Source: Lachnospiraceae bacterium C6A11
GTDB taxonomy: Bacteria > Bacillota > Clostridia > Lachnospirales > Lachnospiraceae
Assembly: GCA_000702245.1 (NCBI GenBank)
Contig: JNKY01000001.1
Span: 1 to 64,000 of the forward strand
DNA: 64,000 bases
Direction: 5' to 3'
The position numbers and the translations under genes are program-made. Positions 42,422 to 51,374 of this stretch are shown here, piece after piece (the stretch's first letter is position 1; each line of letters opens with the position of its first letter). The notes below the pieces were generated by a model. The model saw only the letters and a list, made by a program, of their open reading frames with translations. It did not search any database and had not been told where the DNA came from.

Positions 42422-43900
42422 TTATAGCACAACTCCATCTTTGAAGATAGATATTTCTCTAAAATTATTTTTTTCAGTACAAGTTTGTTCTCCACTTGCT
42501 ATTTTTAGTACAAAATCAAGCAGTCTGTCGCCGGCGTCATCAAGGGATTCACCTTCGGCAACCGTTCCTGCGTTGAAGTCTATCCAACTGCGCTTTTTCT
42601 CGTAAAGAGCAGTATTTGTAGATATCTTGACAGTAGGTGCCGGCGCGCCGAATGGGGTACCTCGGCCGGTAGTGAATAGTATCAGATGTGCGCCTGCAGC
42701 AGTAAGATCGGTGGCACTGACAAGATCGTTGCCCGGACCGGAAAGAAGGCTGAGACCTTTTTTCTTAACCGGAGAAGCATAGCTCAGTATATCAACTATC
42801 TGAGCGCAGCCGCCCTTCTGAACGCATCCACAGGATTTGTCCTCCAGGGTTGTTATACCGCCTGCTTTATTTCCGGGACTTGGGTTCTCGTAAACCACCT
42901 GTCCATGTGATACAAAATATTTTTTAAAATCACTTACCATCTCGACGGCATTATTAAATACTGTTTCGTCCGCGCAGCGGTTGAAGAGTATCGATTCTGC
43001 ACCGAACATCTCCGGAACCTCTGTGAGGATGGTTGAACCGCCAAGGGCGATGAGTCTGTCTGAGAATCTTCCGACTGTCGGATTTGCTGTGATACCCGAA
43101 AGTCCGTCGGAACCGCCGCACTTCATGCCGACGATAAGCTCGCTGGCCGGCAGCTCTTCTCTGGTGAACTTACCTGCATAGGCTGCAAGCTCTTCGAGAA
43201 TCTTGCTCCCTTCCTCGAGTTCATCCTTTACATCCTGACAGATAAGGAACTTGACTCTATCATCATCCCAGCTTCCAAGCTCTTCCCGGAACTGTTTCAT
43301 GGTAAGGTTTTCACAGCCAAGGCCGAGGACTAAAACTGCACCGGCATTTGGATGTCTTACCAGAGAGGTAAGGAGCTTCTTCGTCTGTTCATGGTCGCCG
43401 CCAAGCTGGCTGCAGCCAAACGGATGTGTAAAGGTATATAGTCCGTCGATAGTTCCTGAAACAAGATGCTGGTTTTCTCTGACAAGCTGGGTTGCTATAG
43501 AGTTAACACAGCCGACAGTAGGGATGATCCAGATCTCATTTCTGATACCGACACTTCCGTCGGCACGCTTAAAGCCCATAAAGCTTTTTGCCTCAACCTT
43601 CGGAAGAGGAAATACCTTGTGACAGTAGGTGTATTCATCACTTTCCGAAAGATTGGTACGGGCGTTGTGGGTATGTACCCACTGGCCCTTTTGAATATCG
43701 GAAGTGGCTCTGGCAATCGTATTTCCGTACTTGATCACTTCACTTCCGGATGCTATATCACACAGAGCAATCTTGTGACCTCTTGCGATATCCTCGGCAG
43801 CCTTAAAGCTAAGCTCACCAATATTTAATTCTTCATCCTTCGCAATGTCTGTAAGAGCTACAGCAACATTGTCAGAAGGATCTATCTGAATTATCTTCAT
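42422..43900 (-). CDS. uxaA: Altronate dehydratase
   Basis: UxaA dehydrates D-altronate to KDG in the galacturonate branch. The protein is 492 residues: an N-terminal SAF-like domain (KIIQIDPSDNVAVALTDIAK, with HKIALCDIASGSEVIKYG) followed by the catalytic domain (GFKRADGSVGIRNE, GCSQLGGDHEQT, MKCGGSDGLSGITANP, DKSCGCVQKGGCAQIVDIL with likely metal/Fe ligands). It is the last of the minus-strand uxaC-uxaB-uxaA set, 30 nt from uxaB. Length is normal. Confidence 0.95.
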   Translation of the reverse strand: MKIIQIDPSDNVAVALTDIAKDEELNIGELSFKAAEDIARGHKIALCDIASGSEVIKYGNTIARATSDIQKGQWVHTHNARTNLSESDEYTYCHKVFPLPKVEAKSFMGFKRADGSVGIRNEIWIIPTVGCVNSIATQLVRENQHLVSGTIDGLYTFTHPFGCSQLGGDHEQTKKLLTSLVRHPNAGAVLVLGLGCENLTMKQFREELGSWDDDRVKFLICQDVKDELEEGSKILEELAAYAGKFTREELPASELIVGMKCGGSDGLSGITANPTVGRFSDRLIALGGSTILTEVPEMFGAESILFNRCADETVFNNAVEMVSDFKKYFVSHGQVVYENPSPGNKAGGITTLEDKSCGCVQKGGCAQIVDILSYASPVKKKGLSLLSGPGNDLVSATDLTAAGAHLILFTTGRGTPFGAPAPTVKISTNTALYEKKRSWIDFNAGTVAEGESLDDAGDRLLDFVLKIASGEQTCTEKNNFREISIFKDGVVL

Positions 43901-43930
43901 TAAGAAATATCCTTTCTTACGTGCGGATTT

Positions 43931-45412
43931 CTATTTAACGATCTCGCGGAGTGCTTCGTACATACCCTTTTCACGGATCAGAGCGAGATCCTTTACAACC
44001 TCAGCCTCGAAGCCGACGAGTGATGAGAGTGCGTTGTCCCACATCTTTTCGTTATTGATAACTGCCTTCGCGATAGCAGCGTCATCGTCGTCCTTATGAG
44101 CGAAGAAGAAATCGAGAACCCACTGATCATCCTGGATCTTGTAGGTGTTGTCGCCTCTCTTTGCTATAAGGCAACCTTCGCCCTTTTCGTAGCCTCTGTG
44201 ATAGAAATCAATATATGCTGCAAATGAAAAGGTAAGACATTTTGCAAGCTTTCCGCCGTTACGCTTTGAATACTCAAGAAGCGATGGCATACATCTTGCC
44301 TTCCATTTTGAGGTTGAGTTAAGTGATATCGAAAGCAGCTGATGATCGATGAAAGGATTGGCAAATCTTTCGGTAACATCAGATGCAAATTTCATCAGAT
44401 TGTCCTTCGGCAGGTCCAGAGTCGGTATAACTTCATCGTAAATAGTCTTGTTCATGAAATCATGGATAACAGTATCCTTCATACAGTCACGAACGATGTC
44501 CTGTCCGGCGAGATAAGCTGCCATGATAAATGATGTATGTGCACCATTTAAGATGCGGACCTTACGCTGCTTGTAAGGAGTAACATCATCAACAACTATG
44601 ATCGGAAGACCGGCCTTCTCGAAAGGAAGCTCCTTCTTTATTTCCTGAGGACCTTCGATAACCCAGAAGCCGAAAACTTCGCCGGTGTCGATGAGGTTAT
44701 CATCATATCCAAGTTCCTTGCATATCTCTTCAACTTCGTTTCTTGGGTAACCGGGAACGATTCGGTCTACAAGCGTAGAACAGAAGATGTTCTCGTTATC
44801 TACCCACATGCGGAAGTCGCTTTCGAGATTCCACTGGTCGATGTACTGATGAACACATTTACGGAGTTCATCACCGTTATGATCGATAAGCTCGCAGGAA
44901 AGAATGATGAATCCCGGAAGCTTATTCTGATATCTTTTATACAAAAATGCTGTCAGCTTTGCCGGAAAGCTTGAAGGAGGCGTATCGTCCTTCTGACAGG
45001 TTGAATCGTAGCAGATTCCTGCTTCGGTTGTATTTGAAACAATAAAACGAAGTGATTCGTTTGATGCGCATTCCATAAGCTTCTCATAATCATCATAAGG
45101 ATTTATGCATCTTGAGATGGCTGAAATCACGCGCTTTTTGTTAACTTTCTGTCCGTTTTCAGAGCCGCGGAGGAAGAGAGTATACAGTCCCTCCTGCTCA
45201 TTGATAAGCTGTGCCAGACCGGCGCCTATCGGCTGAGCAACAGCAACCTTGCCGTTAAAATCGGCTGTTTCATTCATTACATCAAAGAAATAATCTACGA
45301 ATGCTCTGAGGAAATTACCTTCACCAAACTGAAGAACCTTCTCAGGTGCATCCTTTAAAATATATCCATCATATCCAACTTCATCTAGTGTTTTATAATT
45401 AAGTCTGCTCAT
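43931..45412 (-). CDS. uxaB: Tagaturonate reductase
   Basis: UxaB reduces tagaturonate to altronate with NADH. This 493-residue mannitol-dehydrogenase-family protein has the start LNYKTLDEVGYDGYILKDAPEK, the dinucleotide segment VLQFGEGNFLRAFVDYFFD, and the family KxxxxNxxH motif in RKVRILNGAHTSF. It lies between uxaC and uxaA with short gaps (37 and 30 nt) on the minus strand. Tagaturonate and fructuronate reductases are related; the neighbouring uxaA favours tagaturonate. Confidence 0.93.
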   Translation of the reverse strand: MSRLNYKTLDEVGYDGYILKDAPEKVLQFGEGNFLRAFVDYFFDVMNETADFNGKVAVAQPIGAGLAQLINEQEGLYTLFLRGSENGQKVNKKRVISAISRCINPYDDYEKLMECASNESLRFIVSNTTEAGICYDSTCQKDDTPPSSFPAKLTAFLYKRYQNKLPGFIILSCELIDHNGDELRKCVHQYIDQWNLESDFRMWVDNENIFCSTLVDRIVPGYPRNEVEEICKELGYDDNLIDTGEVFGFWVIEGPQEIKKELPFEKAGLPIIVVDDVTPYKQRKVRILNGAHTSFIMAAYLAGQDIVRDCMKDTVIHDFMNKTIYDEVIPTLDLPKDNLMKFASDVTERFANPFIDHQLLSISLNSTSKWKARCMPSLLEYSKRNGGKLAKCLTFSFAAYIDFYHRGYEKGEGCLIAKRGDNTYKIQDDQWVLDFFFAHKDDDDAAIAKAVINNEKMWDNALSSLVGFEAEVVKDLALIREKGMYEALREIVK

Positions 45413-45449
45413 ATAAACCTCTCTATCCTAATTTTACAAATAGGGGTGA

Positions 45450-46886
45450 TCAGTCAATGCAGAAATATCTTGCTGCGTTATTAAAGCTGATGCCCTCTAC
45501 AATCTTCTTGAGCGACGCCTCGTTTGCAGGATATTCACCATCTTCAACCCACTGGCCTATAAGATTGCACATGATACGGCGGAAATAGTCGTGTCTTGTG
45601 TATGAAAGGAAGGAACGTGAGTCTGTAAGCATTCCGACAAAGTTGCCGAGAAGTCCTAAGTTGCCGAGAGAACGCATCTGCTCCTCCATACCGTCTCTGG
45701 TATCAAGGAACCACCATGCTGCGCCCATCTGGATCTTTGATGGAACTTCGGCTGACTGGAATGCTCCCATACAGGTTCCGATAAGGTTGAAGTCGTTATG
45801 GTCAAGAGAGAAGAGGATAGTTTTCGGAAGCTCCTCTGTTTTATCAAGCTCTGAAAGGAACATTGCAAGTGCGTCGCCGCAGCTGCTCTTTGCTATCATA
45901 TCGAAGCCTGTATCAGGACCTTCGAGCTTAAACATTCTCTCATTAACATTTCTTGTGCATGAGTAATGTATCTCCATAACGATATTTTCCTTGTGGTACT
46001 TGCGCGCAAGGTGAAGCATAATGGCTGTCTGGTATTTTTCAACCTCTTCGTCTGAGAGGGCATCACCGCGAAGTGATTTGGCGAAGATCTCATTTGCTTC
46101 CTCAATGCTGCAAGGTTTGTAAGGAACATAGTCAATACCATGGTCAGAGGCACGGCAGCCATGCTTTTTGAAGAAATCAATTCTTTCATCAAGCGCTGCC
46201 ATTACTTCCTCTGCTGAATGGAGGCTGTCCTTACCTACAGAATGTGCAAGCTTCTCGATGTATTCATGGAAACCTGCTTTGCTGATATTTATTGCTTTAT
46301 CAGGCCTGAAGGAAGGACAAACCATAAAGTCTATGTCAGGATCTGCTGCAATCTTTTCGTGCCACTCAAGAGAGTCGACAGGATCATCGGTTGTTCCGAT
46401 ATATTTTACATTGGACTGCTTAATGATGCCTCGTACTGACAGAGAGGGATTTGAGCGAAGCATGTCATTAACCTTGTCCCAGATCTCACGGGCGTTTTCT
46501 TTTGTAAGAGGCTCGGTTATGCCGAAATACTTCTTAAGCTCAAGATTACACCAGTGATACATCGGATTACCGATAGCCATTTCAAGGGCTTCAGCAAATC
46601 TGACAAATTTATCGAAAGGATCGGCACTACCTGTGACCTCATCCTCCGGTACTGCATTTGAACGCATAACGCGCCACTTGTAATGATCGCCAAAATATGA
46701 GCCGTCGTCATTGCGGCCGCCAAGCCATACCTCGGCAATATTGTTATAACGTCTGTCCTCATAGATCTCCTTTGGAGAGATGTGACAGTGATAATCTATA
46801 AGAGGCATAGCCTCGGAATATGTATGAAATAAATGCTTTGCGGTTTCGTTTTTTAACATAAAATCGTCGTTCATGAAAGTATTCAT
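45450..46886 (-). CDS. uxaC: Uronate (glucuronate/galacturonate) isomerase
   Basis: UxaC isomerises galacturonate to tagaturonate and glucuronate to fructuronate. The amidohydrolase-fold protein shows MPLIDYHCHISPKEIYED with the metal-binding HxH, EVWLGGRNDDGSYFGDHYKWR, YIGTTDDPVDSLEWH and EIHYSCTRNVNERMF. I set the start at the codon ending at 46886 (MNTFMNDDF), preceded by GAGGAGG; an upstream TTG at 46904 has no site of its own. The product has 478 residues. It is the first gene of the minus-strand uxa operon, downstream of a promoter with the palindromic operator. Confidence 0.95.
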   Translation of the reverse strand: MNTFMNDDFMLKNETAKHLFHTYSEAMPLIDYHCHISPKEIYEDRRYNNIAEVWLGGRNDDGSYFGDHYKWRVMRSNAVPEDEVTGSADPFDKFVRFAEALEMAIGNPMYHWCNLELKKYFGITEPLTKENAREIWDKVNDMLRSNPSLSVRGIIKQSNVKYIGTTDDPVDSLEWHEKIAADPDIDFMVCPSFRPDKAINISKAGFHEYIEKLAHSVGKDSLHSAEEVMAALDERIDFFKKHGCRASDHGIDYVPYKPCSIEEANEIFAKSLRGDALSDEEVEKYQTAIMLHLARKYHKENIVMEIHYSCTRNVNERMFKLEGPDTGFDMIAKSSCGDALAMFLSELDKTEELPKTILFSLDHNDFNLIGTCMGAFQSAEVPSKIQMGAAWWFLDTRDGMEEQMRSLGNLGLLGNFVGMLTDSRSFLSYTRHDYFRRIMCNLIGQWVEDGEYPANEASLKKIVEGISFNNAARYFCID

Positions 46887-46929
46887 ATTTGCTTTCCTCC
46901 TCAAGCTGTTGTAAAATAATAATGCTCAC

Positions 46930-46977
46930 AATGTAAGCGCTTACATCTTTTTTACCACGACTAAGAAGTATTGTCAA
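46930..46977 (-). promoter_or_regulatory. uxaC promoter with the palindromic operator
   Basis: On the minus strand TTGACA (46972-46977) and TAAAAA (46949-46954) are 17 bp apart, and TGTAAGCGCTTACA (46932-46945) follows the -10 by three bases. Here the operator covers the start of transcription, not the spacer as at 24327 and 34168, but the 14-bp core is identical. Confidence 0.82.
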
Positions 46978-46986
46978 GAAATTACT

Positions 46987-47015
46987 TTGCAAAAAGATTT
47001 TTTTTCTAATACAAT
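46987..47015 (+). promoter_or_regulatory. Pectinesterase promoter
   Basis: TTGCAA (46987-46992) and TACAAT (47010-47015) are 17 bp apart and read toward the pectinesterase. The promoter is back-to-back with that of uxaC; the shared operator is about 40 bp upstream of its -35. Confidence 0.6.
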
Positions 47016-47071
47016 TATGATAAGTGATGTAACGGGCGCGTATCGGGAAGGCAGAAGGAGTGACAGAAGAA

Positions 47072-47881
47072 ATGGCGGAAACAGTGAAAGAAATGAAAAA
47101 AACAGAACATATTACAGTGAAGAAGCAGTGCATTCTGAGTGAAAGCAATGTAAGAATAGAAGACTCGATCTTTACTGCAGCGACAGGCGCGTATTGGATC
47201 CATGAGGATGGTAAGCCCTTTCATACTTTCAGAACGGCGACAGTTCTCTGTGACGGAGATTATGTTACCTTTAAGAAATGTATATTTGAGAATTCGGCCG
47301 GACCGGGAGAGGAAAACGGGCAGGCGATAGCTCTCTATCTTGACGGAGACGATATAGTTGTTGAGGATTCTATAATAATAGGAAATCAGGATACGCTCTT
47401 CCTGGCGCCACTTCCTCCTAAGGAATATGAGAAGGATGGTTTTCTCGGACCGAAGCAGTTTACACCGAGGACTATGAGACACTTTACATTCAGAAGATGT
47501 TCAATATATGGAAGTGTTGATTTTATCTTTGGCGGCGGAAATGCCCTGTTTGAAGACTGCGACTTTATAAGTGTTGCTCCGGGCTGGGTTTTTGCACCGT
47601 GTACACCGGAGGGAGAGCAGGAGGGCTTTGTTGCGAAGAACTGCCGTTTCCGACACACCGAAGCTGTTCCTGAGGGAAGCTGCTATATAGCAAGGCCGTG
47701 GAGAGAATATGCCAGGGTGAAGCTCATAAACTGCTATCTGGATAAGCATATCGCTCCTGCCGGATGGCATGACTGGGGTAAGACCGATACGCATGAAACT
47801 GTCCGTTTTATCGAGCAGGGTTCCTATGGTCCGGGCGCAGATAATGCCTCCAGACCTGAGTGGGTGGAGGCATCTGAGTAG
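47072..47881 (+). CDS. Pectinesterase (CE8), compact and without signal peptide
   Basis: The beta-helix enzyme removes methyl esters from pectin. From ATG 47072 (eleven bases after AAGGAG; the GTG at 47060 would sit on the ribosome site) it has 269 residues. The CE8 active site is complete: GNQDTLF (acid/base aspartate near 107), GSVDFIFGGG (nucleophile near 150) and YIARPWREY (arginine near 208). The usual first beta-helix turns with an IYVKPGVY-type start are missing, and no export signal is present. A cytoplasmic role on imported methylated oligogalacturonides fits the nearby importer, GH105 and GH28. Confidence 0.9.
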   Translation: MAETVKEMKKTEHITVKKQCILSESNVRIEDSIFTAATGAYWIHEDGKPFHTFRTATVLCDGDYVTFKKCIFENSAGPGEENGQAIALYLDGDDIVVEDSIIIGNQDTLFLAPLPPKEYEKDGFLGPKQFTPRTMRHFTFRRCSIYGSVDFIFGGGNALFEDCDFISVAPGWVFAPCTPEGEQEGFVAKNCRFRHTEAVPEGSCYIARPWREYARVKLINCYLDKHIAPAGWHDWGKTDTHETVRFIEQGSYGPGADNASRPEWVEASE

Positions 47882-47883
47882 GC

Positions 47884-48735
47884 TTATTTTTTATTTCCTT
47901 CATATAATACGTATTTGTCGAGCATTGACCTGCGGTATTCTCTCGGGGAAACGTTGTACATCTTTTTGAAAGCGTCCTTGAAATAGTTGCTGTCACCGAA
48001 GCCGGAGTTGATGGCAATCTCGGTAATGGAGTGGTCCGTGGACATCAGCTCCGTTACGGCATGAGTAAGTCTTACATATGTTAAATACTCCTTCATTCCG
48101 GTTCCGACTGTCTGACGGAATTTTTTACTGAAGTAGCTCGGACTGAAACCGGCAAACTTCGAAAGCAGATCCAGCGTGATCGGCTGGCTGTAATTCTCAT
48201 CGATATATTTTACCGATTCAAGTATCTTATCAGGATTGGTGTTATCATCCGAGTCGGTCTGGAAGACGCAGTAACGATTGCAGTAGAGCAGAAGCTGCTG
48301 AAGCATGAGGCGCTGCAGGGCCGCAGTTGATGCATCGTCTACATTTTCCTCTGCTACCATAAAGTCGATAACTGTATGAATGATGTCACGGTAGATCCTC
48401 GGAACATGCATGATCATTGTATGGAGGAATCTGTCCGTGACATTTGCCATGAACGGAATGCCGTTGCTGTAGAGATCGGCCTCTGTAAAATAAATATTAA
48501 TTCTGGTGCTCTGAGACAGGTAATGTACATAGTGAATGGACTTTGGCGGGATGAGAATAAAATCACCGCCCTGCATTGTATAGAGAGCGTTATCTACATA
48601 GAAGCGCACCTTGCCGTGGCGCACATAATAAAGCTCGTAATAATTATGGAAATGATTCTCGGTCATTTTGTAATCGGCACTTCGTCCGGCTGTATTAACA
48701 TATATTCTATCTATTTTTTTATCAGAAACTCGCAT
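47884..48735 (-). CDS. AraC-family regulator
   Basis: A 283-residue regulator with an N-terminal cupin-like sensor (HFHNYYELYYVRHGKVRFYV, residues 28-47) and two C-terminal helix-turn-helix motifs (LDLLSKFAGFSPSYFSKKFRQTVG and ITEIAINSGFGDSNYFKDAFKK). The signature PREYRR is near the end. It lies in the gap between the pectinesterase (convergent) and the ABC importer (divergent), so the importer operon is its probable target, with pectin oligosaccharides as a likely signal. The start is at 48733-48735. Confidence 0.92.
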   Translation of the reverse strand: MRVSDKKIDRIYVNTAGRSADYKMTENHFHNYYELYYVRHGKVRFYVDNALYTMQGGDFILIPPKSIHYVHYLSQSTRINIYFTEADLYSNGIPFMANVTDRFLHTMIMHVPRIYRDIIHTVIDFMVAEENVDDASTAALQRLMLQQLLLYCNRYCVFQTDSDDNTNPDKILESVKYIDENYSQPITLDLLSKFAGFSPSYFSKKFRQTVGTGMKEYLTYVRLTHAVTELMSTDHSITEIAINSGFGDSNYFKDAFKKMYNVSPREYRRSMLDKYVLYEGNKK

Positions 48736-48867
48736 TTAAACCCTCCATATGATATTTTTGTACATTATAACACATAAATGACAAAAAATCAGTACTTTAA
48801 TTATCATTATAGCTAAAATAGTGTAGTATTTTTGCTCGAAATTGTGTATTTTTTATGTACGTGGTTA

Positions 48868-48881
48868 TGAAAACGCTTACA
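48868..48881 (+). promoter_or_regulatory. cre-like site upstream of the ABC importer
   Basis: TGAAAACGCTTACA matches the cre consensus TGWAANCGNTNWCA at every defined position, and is one side of the TGTAAGCGCTTACA palindrome changed. It lies about 80 bp before the binding-protein start. Carbon catabolite control by CcpA, or weaker binding of the LacI regulator, is plausible. I could not fix the -35 and -10. Confidence 0.65.
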
Positions 48882-48963
48882 TTTGATATCTGCGACTTGG
48901 AGAGGGAAGGTTGATATTCAGATTAAGCAGTAACAATGAAATTTAGTTTAGGAGGATTACTAA

Positions 48964-50373
48964 ATGAAGAAAAAGAAACTTTTAAGTACAATAGTTTCTA
49001 CACTCCTCGTTGGAAGCATGGCTTTAACAGGTTGTGGAAAGGACGACGACAAGAAGGATGACAAGACAACGACTTCTGCGCCTACCACCGAAGCTACTCA
49101 GGGCACTAGCGGTGATGATACTACAGAAGCAACCACATCCGGCGGCTCCGGTTATGATGAGTGTACAATCACTTTTGACTGGTGGGGCGGTGACTCAAGA
49201 CATGAAGCTACACAGGCAGCTGTAGATGCATTCATGAAGAAGTACCCTGGTATCAAGGTTGAGGTTAACTTTGGTGCATGGTCTGACTGGGAGACAGCAA
49301 AGGCTGCAGAGTATATTTCAGGAAACAACCCTGATGTACAGCAGACAAACTTTGACTGGATTGGAAAGTATGATGCAGACGGAACAACATATCTTGATCT
49401 GAATACTGTTTCAGACGTTCTTGATCTTACACAGTATTCTGACGAAGTTCTTGCTAAGACAGTAGACTCAAAGGGCGGTATCGCAGGTATCCCTGTTTCA
49501 CTTACAGGACGTACATTCTACTGGAACAAGGCAACATTTGAGAAGGCAGGTCTTGCCACACCTACAACACTTGATGAGCTCGTAGCTGCAGGTGCTGTAT
49601 TCAAGGATAAGCTTGGTGAGGATTATTATCCACTCGTAATCGGTGAGTACGACAGAATGATCCTTATGACATATTATCTCCAGGCTAAGACAGGCGAGCC
49701 AATCATCAACGAGAATGGTAACCTTACAGTTACTCAGGATCAGATCAAGGAAGGTCTTGAGTGGATCAAGTCTCTTGAAGACGCACACGTAATTCCTACA
49801 ATCGCTTACATCCTTGGTGAGGGTGCAGATTCTATGGATAAGTCACAGAGATTCATCAATGGTCAGTATGCAGGTATCTTCGAGTGGGATTCATCTCCTA
49901 AGAAGTACATCTCAGCACTTGGCGACAACGGTGGAGATCTTGTAGTTGGTAACGTATTCCCAGAACTTAAGTCTTACACAAAGGTTTCACTTATGTTCTC
50001 TATCAGTGCAAATTCTAAGCACCCACGTGAGGCTGCTATGCTCCTTAACTTCATGCTCAATGATCCTGAAGGTATCGAAATCATGAAGACAGAGCGTGGT
50101 ATTCCTGAGTCAAAGATAGCTTACGATACACTTAGTGCAGCAGGAGCTCTTGAAGCAGTTTCAGCAGCAGCTCATGAAGAAGTTATGAACTCAGAACCTC
50201 TTTACTGGAACCCACTTTTCGATGATTCTTCACTTAAGGGTGGTTCAGCAGCATATACAACAGTATTCCAGCAGTACTCATACGGTATGGATGCAGGCGG
50301 ATCAAAGTATAAGGTTGATGACGCAGCTAAGGAACTTTACAATGCTATGACAGCTGTTGCTCCAGCAAAGTAA
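48964..50373 (+). CDS. Extracellular sugar-binding lipoprotein of an ABC importer
   Basis: A solute-binding protein of 469 residues. The lipoprotein signal ends in the lipobox ALTGC (lipidated Cys 24), followed by a charged, threonine-rich linker to about residue 60. The mature part has the family-1 start ECTITFDWWGGDSRHEATQAAVDAFMKKYPGIKV-like pattern and IAGIPVSLTGRTFYWNKATF. Together with the two permeases downstream it forms a CUT1-type importer; the ATPase is not here and is probably shared. The setting suggests pectin oligosaccharides. Strong RBS AGGAGG precedes ATG 48964. Confidence 0.92.
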   Translation: MKKKKLLSTIVSTLLVGSMALTGCGKDDDKKDDKTTTSAPTTEATQGTSGDDTTEATTSGGSGYDECTITFDWWGGDSRHEATQAAVDAFMKKYPGIKVEVNFGAWSDWETAKAAEYISGNNPDVQQTNFDWIGKYDADGTTYLDLNTVSDVLDLTQYSDEVLAKTVDSKGGIAGIPVSLTGRTFYWNKATFEKAGLATPTTLDELVAAGAVFKDKLGEDYYPLVIGEYDRMILMTYYLQAKTGEPIINENGNLTVTQDQIKEGLEWIKSLEDAHVIPTIAYILGEGADSMDKSQRFINGQYAGIFEWDSSPKKYISALGDNGGDLVVGNVFPELKSYTKVSLMFSISANSKHPREAAMLLNFMLNDPEGIEIMKTERGIPESKIAYDTLSAAGALEAVSAAAHEEVMNSEPLYWNPLFDDSSLKGGSAAYTTVFQQYSYGMDAGGSKYKVDDAAKELYNAMTAVAPAK

Positions 50374-50469
50374 TACGTGAGCAATAATTAAACCTCATTA
50401 ATAAATAGCCTGTTGTATAAGACAACAATATCTTATATGACAGGCTATAAAAGAATAGGAGCCGGAGAA

Positions 50470-51372
50470 ATGAGTAAATTTAAAAAATTCAGAAAACGGA
50501 ATGCGGGTTTTGTTTTCATAATTCCGTGGTTAATAGGTTTTCTCGTATTCAAATTATATCCGTTCTTATCTTCACTTTACTACAGCTTCACAGACTATAA
50601 TCTCTTCAAGGGTAAATCTGATGGATTTACCCTGCAGAATTACAAGGACGTATTTAATGTTCCAATAGAGAAGAGAGCTCTGATAACAACATTTAAATAT
50701 GCGTTCATGACAGTTCCTCTTAAATTAGTATTTGCGCTTTTCATAGCATACATACTTAATTTCAAGTTAAAGGGTGTTAACCTCTTCAGAACAGCATATT
50801 ATATCCCATCTATTCTTGGTGGTTCCGTTGCTATCTCAGTACTGTGGAAAGCTCTTTTCAGTGATAACGGACTTATCAGAAATGGTTTTGCGGCAATCGG
50901 AGTTGATGCGCCGCACTTCATGTCAGATCCAAAGTGGGCGCTCTTTATGATCTCCCTGCTGCGTGTATGGCAATTTGGATCGGCCATGGTCGTGTTCCTG
51001 GCGGCACTAAAAGGTGTTCCGACCGAACTGTACGAAGCGGCGGCTATTGACGGCGCCGGCAAGGCAAAGCAGTTCTTCAAGATCACACTTCCGCTTATTA
51101 CACCTGTTATTTTCTACAATCTCGTTACACAGCTTGTACAGGCGTTCCAGGAATTCAACGGACCTTATATCATTACAAGAGGTGGCCCGCTTGGTTCAAC
51201 CACACTTATGTCACTTCTTATTTACAACAATGCGTTTACTTCATATAACATGGGTAAAGCAAGTGCTCAGGCATGGGTACTCTTCGTTATCCTTATGGTA
51301 TTTACGGTTATCGCATTCGCAACCCAGAGATATTGGGTATACTATTCAGATGATGAGGAAGGAGGTAAATAA
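50470..51372 (+). CDS. ABC importer permease, MalF/LplB type
   Basis: This is the first of the two membrane subunits, with six predicted helices. The EAA loop is seen as ELYEAAAIDGAGKAKQFFKI (about residues 185-204), which contacts the ATPase. ATG 50470 (MSKFKKFRKRNAGF) is supported by AGGAG eight bases upstream; the ORF extends to 50413 without a ribosome site. The protein has 300 residues. It follows the binding protein and is separated from the second permease by 2 nt, consistent with one operon. Confidence 0.92.
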   Translation: MSKFKKFRKRNAGFVFIIPWLIGFLVFKLYPFLSSLYYSFTDYNLFKGKSDGFTLQNYKDVFNVPIEKRALITTFKYAFMTVPLKLVFALFIAYILNFKLKGVNLFRTAYYIPSILGGSVAISVLWKALFSDNGLIRNGFAAIGVDAPHFMSDPKWALFMISLLRVWQFGSAMVVFLAALKGVPTELYEAAAIDGAGKAKQFFKITLPLITPVIFYNLVTQLVQAFQEFNGPYIITRGGPLGSTTLMSLLIYNNAFTSYNMGKASAQAWVLFVILMVFTVIAFATQRYWVYYSDDEEGGK

Positions 51373-51374
51373 AT

